NCBI GenBank assembly: GCA_011319805.1
Contig: SJRY01000175.1
Location: 1-64,000 of the forward strand
Direction: 5' to 3'
DNA length: 64,000 bases
Origin: Macrocybe gigantea
Taxonomy: Eukaryota; Basidiomycota; Agaricomycetes; Agaricales; Callistosporiaceae
The stretch's first letter is position 1. Every line of letters begins with the position of its first letter. Positions 56,931 to 64,000 of the stretch are shown here, one piece after another. The position numbers and the translations under genes are program-made. Under the pieces are notes generated by a model. It was given only the letters and a program-made list of their open reading frames with translations. It searched no databases and was not told where the DNA came from.

Positions 56931-57330
56931 ATTCATATGAAGAATTGGTATATGTATGTCAGGGGCCATGCAAAGTTCTTAGTATATAGGATTGCTGTAG
57001 CATTGTGGACAAAGACTTTGAAAATGAGTGTGACATTTTGGTAAGCATTTGAGCGGTCTACTGCGGCCTCAATTGGGAAAGATCCTGCCAACTGGCAGGC
57101 CAGGAACCATGACCGATGTGACAAAGAATTTTCTAAGCCTACCTTTTGCCTATCCGCTCACTGGCATCACGCTGAACGTCGAGAATATAATTCTATGCAG
57201 AATTCGAGTTGACAGATTCAATGGTAAGGAGCATCTCCATATGTGGTGTCAATCCGGAGGCCAAGCGAGGTCGATAAAGTACTTTCCGAGAGCCATTTTC
57301 AAAAATTTTCAAACACCTACCCAAGGATAG

Positions 57331-58515
57331 TATCTTGGTAAGTTCTTCGTCGTTTTGGATGTTCTATGGCTCATTATGATCGTTATTATAGTCAGTTTGA
57401 TTCCCCAATAGGACGATACACCGCGCTTATCCGATGTCTTGCTTTGGGCTGGTCTTTCTGGGCTGGGTGCATTGGGAGGGCATGGCTTATCTCGGGTCAT
57501 TTTGGACGTTCTATCATGCGTTCTAATCGTTATTAGAGTGTGTTTGACTTTCTAGTAGCACGACATGTCAAACCCCACCGATGTTCTCCTATAGTCCAAT
57601 GTTGATGCAAGGGGAGGATGAGGAGGCATAGATTCTATCTCAGTAAGTACCCACTCGTTTTGGACGTTCTAATGTGCAATTTATTCGTTTTTATGGTACG
57701 TTTGATTCTCCAACAAGTGAACACGTCAAATCAAGATGATGTTCTAGTATAGTCCGATGTTGGTGCAAGGGGAGACAAGGAGGCATCAGGCATATCTCGG
57801 TAAGTACTCAGTTGTTTTAAATGTTCTATAGCGCGTTTTTAACGTTACTGTGGTAGCTCTAATTCCTTACTAGTGTGACACGTCAAGTCTGCCCGATCAT
57901 CCACAATGGACCCATGTTGGTGCACAGGCAAGCATCAGCAGCAAGGACATCGCTTCACATTTCTACGGAAACTTTGATGGTATCGATGGAAGCTCAGACC
58001 ACATCTTCACCAGCCATGCCCCCTTGTACGAGTTTGTCAAGTGCAAATTGCCACCCATTGCTGCTGAACTTTTCCAAAAACTAGGGTACGCGGGTAGGGT
58101 ACAGGCGGGTACGGGTCAGGGTCTGAATTCCCTTACCCGGACCAAACCCATACCTGTGAGGCTGGAACCCGTACTTGTGAGCACGGGTTATGACTGAGTA
58201 TGTAAGCACTCTGATTATTGACTCGATAAGTTCTTATCTATAACCTGCAGAGTTTCTGACCAAATGCTATGTTTATAGGCTTATTCTAGACACCTTTTAG
58301 TGTCGTTCTACAGGCGTAAACACCACGCAGACGGGCGCTTCATTGTTCTGGAGCTTGGGTACATTGTAGGCTGGGAGGGTGAATGACTATCTCAGTATCT
58401 CAGTAAGTTCTTGACCATATCTCATGTTTATAGGTTTATTCTAGACGTTCTTTAGTATCGCTTTACGGGCGTAAACACTGAGCGGACGGGCGCCTTGTCA
58501 TTCTGGAGCAAAGCA
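57331..58515 (+). repeat. Tandem array of an exon-plus-intron unit (148-157 bp)
   Basis: Four units start with TATCTYGG(T) at 57331, 57488, 57636 and 57793, and two more related units, 155 bp apart, are aligned on ATGTTTATAGG at 58269 and 58424. Most units hold a donor (GTAAGT), about 70 bp ending in TAG, then about 85 bp that read as a small exon. One unit is fully open (DDTPRLSDVLLWAGLSGLG). Two have TAG where the Trp should be (VLL*S, VLV*S). The following exon (57877-58084) opens DTSSLPDHPQWTHVGAQ. The pattern D-T-x(4)-D-x-L-x-W recurs. 58085-58200 is an insertion rich in GGGTACGGG motifs like hAT ends. Confidence 0.65.
57877..58084 (+). pseudogene. Exon remnant of unknown protein after the tandem array
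   Basis: An open stretch after an acceptor (CTTACTAG): DTSSLPDHPQWTHVGAQASI, then SSKDIASHFYGNFDGIDG, SSDHIFTSHAPLYEFVKC and KLPPIAAELFQKLG. It ends abruptly at a repeat-rich insertion. A second open stretch at about 58596-58833 (ADEPHLTGLFFHEVPDAPSM, FVSPFEPRFAQGRITLPMSA) may be another exon of the same gene. I cannot name the family. Confidence 0.4.
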
Positions 58516-58833
58516 TTTGTTCGGAGCCATGCTGAGTGAGACTGCTGTGGGCATGTGTGGTGACGACTTGGCTAGGAGGGAAACATCGAGTGTGAGGGTG
58601 GCACGGCTATGAGGCGGATGAACCTCACCTTACTGGGCTCTTCTTTCATGAAGTCCCAGATGCACCCAGTATGCCAACTGCTGAACGAGGGAAAAGAAAC
58701 ACAATAATTTCAGCTTTCATCTTTGTGTCTCCTTTTGAGCCCAGGTTTGCTCAGGGAAGGATCACGTTGCCAATGTCAGCAAGACTGATTCCCTATTACA
58801 GAGGAGAGGTTGTTGAAAATGGAGAGAAATGAG

Positions 58834-60080
58834 TGTTATCATTGATTCCAGTTTGTCTTAATGTCTGCCTCCACAGAGATTGAACCAAGCCATGTCCCTC
58901 AGTTTTTATGCAGAGGAACTTATGATTTTGGTCAATATATTGGAGATACCTGAACCATTTATAACGACCCATCACTGTCAGTTTTCATCACTAAAAGCAC
59001 TCTGTTTGCTTCTGGCACATTTCTGATCTGCTGATGCAAAAGGACCTCTTGGTGTTGGCGGATCTTGAAGGTGGGGTATGGCTAGCGCACACAATATGAT
59101 ACGTGTGGATCTTTCTCAAAGGAGCGAATGGGCAAGGAATGGCTATAATTCACGCATAGTGTTGACAAGTGCATATGTGAGCACATCTTGGCTTATCACA
59201 TGGTGAACTGAGTCGATTCAAGGAACAAACTGAATGGACAAGCGAGTGGAGTCCATGCCCCACTCAGCTCCACCCCTCTCGAAGTTGACTGCCTGATCGC
59301 TCGAACTGATAAGGTTCGAAAGCAAGTTGCTGAAATGCTCTAATGACTGCAGTTGTGGAGGAATATTGCTGCTGCTTCCTGTCCCAGAGGGCTGTGTGTC
59401 TGTCGATGAGCCTGGATCGCTCAATGGATGCTGAGCAAAATGCATAGGTCAAACCCCAGCTGTCTGTAACTTAGACAGGTTTCAGCGCATGTATCAACTT
59501 AGTTAAATGGCAAGTTCATACTCACTTGGGTGCGTTCTTAAGAGGAAAGTACAAGTGTGGGTAGAGAACTTAAAGTAAGAAGGAGGAGGCATTGCCAGCT
59601 GGTAGGTGAAGTGCTTCGACAGGTACCCTGCTCTGATCTCGGCAGTGCCATTTCAACCTTCTTCCGCTAGCGGCGTAAGTACCTGATGAAAAGTTCAAGC
59701 ATGTCCGCAGGGGCTGTATTTTCAGCCTTGCTATATTGGCGACACAGTGGAGAAAAAAACCGGTGCAGGGCTGCTGTTATATAAAATCTCTCCGCTACGA
59801 ACAGGATTTTTGACACACTGGATGCATCCACAGCCTTATTTTATTTTCCTTATTTTTCCTTTTGAGGCAAGTTCTTCGAACTCATTTGCTGCTAATCTGT
59901 TTCCAAGTGCAAAAGACGAAATCGTTTTAAATCTTTATGTGAATGCATAATTGTGGAGTCCTAAATATCATGCGTCATTTCTTGGAATAGGTGAGTGAAC
60001 TGGCAATTCCTCTAATTAGTGATGTGGACAAAACGAAATCCAAGGAACTTTACTTTATCGTGTTACTATAAGCATAAATC
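58834..60080. other. Stretch without a supported gene
   Basis: A minus-strand frame at 59218-59445 (Ser/Gln-rich, 75 codons) has no recognisable similarity. The rest is AT-rich. No repeat family could be assigned. Confidence 0.4.
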
Positions 60081-60149
60081 TCACTCATAAAATTGGTGAA
60101 CATACTGCAGAGCATTTAGATTGGACTACTTCAGACAACATAGACATCC

Positions 60150-60330
60150 AACAAGTAAATGAAATGGATGTGCCAATGCTTACACCTCTGGGCATGGATA
60201 TCGACATCACAATGCTTACTCCAATGGAGGTCGATGTTGACATCCCAATGCTTACTCCATTGCCAATGGACATCAATGTTGACATTCCAATGCTTACTCC
60301 AATGGACATCAATGTTCCATCAGATGGTAC
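60150..60330 (+). repeat. In-frame tandem repeat encoding (D-x-D-I-x-M-L-T-P) units
   Basis: Four imperfect copies of a 36-45 bp unit read in one frame as MDVPMLTPLG, MDIDITMLTPM, EVDVDIPMLTPL and NVDIPMLTPMD. The frame stays open through the repeats and closes soon after (about 60333). It may be the N-terminal exon of the J-domain-like remnant that follows. Confidence 0.6.
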
Positions 60331-60488
60331 TTAATTAGTCATTTCTCTATCATGTCTTATTGATTGTGTTTGCCAAAGCTCCCAGAATACATGGCCGAAG
60401 CCTTAAAGCCAATATTATCGCATCGAAAACTTAGCATAAAGCTCTCAAATTGAAAAATTGAGAATATCAAGTTGTTGGTGCACATCAC

Positions 60489-60925
60489 ATGTTCCTTCAC
60501 AAATACAAAGCAAGGAGTAAAAGAAAAAAAATTTCAGAATTAAAGGCCTGCAGAAATGAGTGGGAGAACTTGTCCAAAAGGGCCCTCACGGAAGGAGGAA
60601 AAGCAATTTATAGGGAAAAATGGAAGCGACTCAGAGACCCAAAATATAGCCTTCCTCCATTGCGGTTCTCTGAATTTCCATGGCCCCATGATAGGACACC
60701 AAAGAATAGGCATGATATCATTGCAGGACAGATTGAAGAATTTTTGTCCTTGCCGACAATAAACAAAAATGCTTGTCGAAAAGCATTGCAGATATGACAT
60801 CCTGATAAAATAAGAGGAGTACTCTGGAGGGTCATACCAAATGATAGAGAAGAAGTGGCATTTGCTGCAGCCTTTATAGCCAGAATTTTGACAAAAAGGC
60901 TCGCAGAGCTTTGTCCTTCATTGTG
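60489..60925 (+). pseudogene. J-domain-like protein remnant
   Basis: Open frame 60489-60797 (KRKKISELKACRNEWENLSK; RFSEFPWPHDRTPKNRHDII; IEEFLSLPTINKNACRKALQ) followed by a stop, then HPDKIRGVLWRVIPNDREEV and ARILTKRLAELC in the same frame up to 60925. The HPD tripeptide, preceded by a helix, and the second helix after it match the divergent J-like domain found in many mushroom proteins, where a Trp or similar residue stands just before HPD; here that codon is TGA. A dead or partial copy. Confidence 0.6.
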
Positions 60926-61636
60926 ACAAACAATAAACTAATCCTGACTAGCACTTCTTTGCACTCAGCTGCGGGGCAGGCCCTCTTCCAACTTCCAAAA
61001 GTGCACATACTATCAAATACGGTAAATAACATAGCATGCTACATTGACAGGGGACAAAAGTAGCTTCCTATTATGTAACATAGTGAACTCAGTGATGTAT
61101 TTCCACTGCGACCTGCATCATCTTCTCGCAACATCGCGAGTACTACGTCGCCTCGTGTCCCCCTTCTGGACGTCTTGCTTATACCATTCTTTTTCGCCTG
61201 CGATGCCTTTGTCACTCTCATTGCGTGCTGATCACGCCATTTTGCCAGAGCGCGCTATCTCAAACGCAGTATTGACAATGAGGGCAATGTCGCTATGAGG
61301 TCAAAATGGAACGAATTGTATCCGAAGTTCCGAGTTACTGGATGCAAGAACTCACCAGCATGAGCCCCAAACCATCCATCGAAAGTGATTCACCTTCTCA
61401 TCACATCATCTTGTGTCACTCTATCCCTCATTGTTTTTACAGTCAGTCACAGGTAGTGACCATGGCAGGATGTTTTTCCGGACCATCCTGCCAGGCTGCT
61501 GGCAGAATGGCAGATTCCCATGGTGGCACGATGTGGCAGGATGGCTGGCATGGTTTCTAATGGATTTGAGGCCTTTTGGACAGAATGGGCATGTAAAAAA
61601 TTATGTTTCTAATGGATGAAGCTCTCGGGTTATAGA
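60926..61636. other. Stretch without a supported gene
   Basis: Contains a small cluster of GGCAGGATG-type repeats at 61465-61550 and short frames only. Confidence 0.4.
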
Positions 61637-61940
61637 TTAAGGGTTTGAGACACCTTGAGAGCATAGTATTTCTAGTATATCCCACTCCTCGTCACCACCA
61701 TTGCTGCAGATATGAATAGAAACATCGTCGACGAAGGCCGAAGGGCCAAGCCCTTGGTCTATCCATTGTAATTCCTGCATGTCATACTCCACGGCAGCAT
61801 TTACCACCTCACCTTCGACCTGAGGATCAATGGTACTGGTGGCCTGCTTAGCTTGCTCAGCATACTCTGCCCAATCCTTCTCGAACTCATCCATCATATA
61901 TTCTTCATTCAGGATGTTGGGCTTGAAGGCAAACTGGATG
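61637..61940 (-). CDS. Fragment of an uncharacterised acidic protein
   Basis: Minus-strand frame FKPNILNEEYMMDEFEKDW... to 61637, open for about 95 codons counting residues before the first Met. It is acidic, contains VDDVSIHICSNGGDEEWDIL, and has plausible codon use. It abuts the presumed 5' end of the Copia element. No family recognised; possibly the end of a gene or of another transposon. Confidence 0.35.
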
Positions 61941-61984
61941 ACATAGATAGAGGATGCGAGAGTAAATAATGATTGGAAATAATG

Positions 61985-62145
61985 GGCATGTATATAAGAG
62001 AATCGGCGAAAGTGCCAGAATGTAAGACATTACGCCCACTCTTTCTGGTGTGAACACACCTTCCATATTAGTCAGCCCACTGCTTCCAAGCAGCACTTTG
62101 TTACTCCCTTGCTGTATCTCGTCCGTAACCACAAAAGGTTATGGG
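61985..62145 (+). repeat. Probable 5' LTR end and primer-binding site of a Copia element
   Basis: TATATAAG at 61991-61998 followed, about 140 bp later, by AACCACAAAAGGTTATGGGCCC (pieces at 62127-62147), where GGTTATGGGCCC resembles the initiator-tRNA-type primer site used by Copia elements. gag starts 110 bp downstream. The left LTR border could not be fixed. Confidence 0.4.
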
Positions 62146-62254
62146 CCCTGGCATCAACTGACCAGAATAAATCTCACTGCATTCTAATTCACTCTATTTC
62201 GTCCATCGACTACTTTTCTACGTGACAGGAAAATCTCAGACATTGCTGACCAAG

Positions 62255-63367
62255 ATGTCTGAGAGAGACTCCACAATGAATCAGCCTACTGGTTTGGGTC
62301 AGGGCATGAACCAAGGGCAGGGTCAACAGTGACCATCATGCCTGCTGCTGAAACAAGTCAATATCAAAGAAAATCTCGGACAACTCAGCAGTCTCCCTAA
62401 GGGTCAAGCCCTCAACGACACGAAGCAGGATAACTTCTGAGGGCTCATTAACCTCAGGAATCTACTCCCCTATCTCGATGAAATCTTACCAAGGCCTACC
62501 TTCGATGAACTCCAGGGATATCCTGATGAGTACCATGAGGATGCCGAAGTATGGGATCATAATGACAAACTTACCTGGCACTTGATCCAGATGAATATCA
62601 AACAAGAACAACACATTCACATCAAAAGGGCTGCAACGTCCCATGAAATGTGGCTCAACTTATATGCTATTCATGAGACTCAAAGTAAAGACCTCGCCAT
62701 TGCCATCCAGTGTGCATTTTACAGGTTCCAGATCAATGATGGTGACGATGTTCCAGCCAAGCTCATGGAACTCAAGAAGATCCATGAATGCCTCAATCAA
62801 CTCAAGGATGAAGATTTCTCCATCAGTGACCAACAGTTCAAGAATGTCATCACATCAGCACTCTCTACATCGTGGGATATATTCACATGCCCGTACATGC
62901 AAGGACACAGGATTGGTGTGAGCAATGATTCCAGAGGGACTGTCTCATCACAGGAGTTTATAGGAATCATCAAAGAGGAGTACCAATACCAAAAAAACCA
63001 CACTGAGGGCAAATTGTCCTTTACTGTCCAGGTGTCTATGTCCAGCACCAGTGCTCAGCTGAAGAAGAAACTCCTCAAATGCATAGCCGCAGTAATGGGC
63101 ATGGAGTGCAAGAACTGTGGCCTCAAAAACTACATGACCAACAACTGCAAATGGTTCAGCAAAGCATGCTGCACCAAATGCAGTTGGTTCAGACATTCCA
63201 CCAACGAGTGCACCCATGACATTAAAGGCAAGCAAAAACAGGAGGATGGTCAGCAACCGAGGAAAAAGCAGAGGGGCAAGAAAGCACATACCGTGCAGGC
63301 ACATGACCCTCAAGAGGACGAAACCGAGGATATTGTTTGTAACCTCGAACAACACTGCAATGTTTGA
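62255..63367 (+). pseudogene. gag of a Ty1/Copia element
   Basis: One frame from ATG 62255 to the stop at 63365, with two in-frame TGA stops early (near 62330 and 62438). From 62582 it is open for 261 codons: the gag-polypeptide domain (RAATSHEMWLNLYAIHETQS; LMELKKIHECLNQLKDEDFS; TSALSTSWDIFTCPYM) and Cys/His knuckles (CKNCGLKNYMTNNC, CTKCSWFRHSTNEC), the first lacking the usual His. The same frame continues after the stop into protease, typical of Copia gag-pol fusion. Confidence 0.8.
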
Positions 63368-64000
63368 GACAATGATGATTGTGATTCAGATGATACAAAT
63401 GATACGTATGAATCTGATTCTTTTTATTCTTATCTGTGTAATGTAGTGAAAGCCAATGACAAATCCTCTGATGATTATGCTTGGCTCGCTGACATGGGAA
63501 CAACATCGCATGTTGTAGTATGATGCGACGCATTCATCACATATAAGGAATTAATAAAGATGACTGTAACAGGTGTCAGACAATCTACTATACCTACCAA
63601 AGGCAGAGGAACTGTTCTTGTCGAAGCTGACATGAACAGGTACAAACATGTCATTAAACTCGAGAATGTATTACACATTCCCTCTAACGACCACAATCTC
63701 ATGTCCCTCAGATATTGGGAAGAAGCTGATGGTTGGTTCGAAGGGTGAAATACAATACTTTCTCTCTTCACATGAGATGGGAATTGAGTTGTGAAAGGCA
63801 AACAAATCAACAACTGGTTATATCACATGAATTTAAAAACAATATATCAAAATCAAAGGTCTGTATCAACCACCCTATCCACTCCGAAAATGTTCAGCAC
63901 CAAAGAAACGGCAAAGGACTGGAGATGTGGCACTGACAATTTGGCCACATTGGATATTGGGGGCTTGAGTACATGAGGGACAAGGATTTTGTTGATGGAT
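63368..64000 (+). pseudogene. Start of Copia pol (protease), runs off the window
   Basis: In frame with gag: an acidic linker, then the protease motif WLADMGTTSHVVV (usual D-S-G-A replaced by D-M-G-T), a stop, and the conserved downstream part (GVRQSTIPTKGRGTVLVEA, KLENVLHIPSNDHNLMSL, about 63570-63710). A frame change follows near 63748. Integrase and reverse transcriptase would lie beyond 64000. Confidence 0.75.

Noticed and set aside
57331..58515. CRISPR-like array
   Set aside because: Units are about 155 bp, diverged throughout, with splice-like motifs and no conserved short repeat with unique spacers. The organism is eukaryotic.
1..64000. tRNA, rRNA or snRNA genes
   Set aside because: No cloverleaf with A and B boxes or conserved rRNA stretch was noticed. 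A covariance-model scan would be needed to exclude them.

Overview
The window looks like nuclear DNA of a filamentous basidiomycete, most likely an Agaricomycete. The host genes are intron-dense (up to 21 exons, mostly 45-90 bp GT-AG introns). The protein families (SMC6, mitochondrial carrier, M43 secreted metalloprotease, syntaxin-type SNARE, Gti1/Pac2) are fungal. The repeats (chromodomain Ty3/Gypsy elements, Copia, hAT, pogo-like MITE, LINE) are typical of mushroom genomes. No bacterial-type operon, CRISPR array, rRNA or convincing tRNA was seen.

Layout. 1-12,100 is a stack of nested LTR retrotransposons: an old plus-strand chromovirus copy (element 0) carries a younger minus-strand copy (element A, 993-7450, 5-bp duplication CATGA) and a solo LTR (8612-8931, duplication GATAC/GATAT). 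Element 0 itself sits in the gag of a different Gypsy family (element C), which had inserted into an older LTR of the first family. 12,725-27,365 is a gene island: mitochondrial carrier (-), SMC6 (-), a single-pass membrane protein (-), secreted M43 metalloprotease (-), Pep12-like SNARE (+), a pectinesterase exon remnant (+), a 90-aa protein (+) and a Gti1/Pac2-type protein (-). Exon-intron models for seven of these were worked out and close in frame, except for one missing base each in SMC6 and the membrane protein. 28,039-34,552 is a nearly full-length copy (element B) of the same chromovirus family with about 99% identical LTRs. 34,553-64,000 is a repeat-rich graveyard: a Gypsy gag, a pogo-type MITE, a decayed Ca2+-ATPase, a condensin fragment, an hAT transposon with 8-bp duplication, a 5'-truncated LINE, two nested Gypsy fragments, a tandem exon-intron array, a J-domain-like remnant and the start of a Copia element that runs off the window.

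Most notable signals. (1) Three different Gypsy families in this window place a 10-11 nt primer-binding site two bases inside the LTR that is exactly complementary to the predicted 5' end of their own transcript, with a TATA box at the right distance: the Tf1-type self-priming layout. (2) The chromovirus family carries a third ORF behind the chromodomain, overlapping the pol stop as ATGA and kept in two of three copies. (3) The SMC6 Walker A loop is assembled across a 12-nt microexon. (4) A 148-157 bp exon-plus-intron unit is tandemly repeated at 57.3-58.5 kb. (5) Single-base deletions interrupt otherwise intact genes and young transposons, which points to assembly error as much as to decay. 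All calls rest on reading the sequence by eye; no database search was run.
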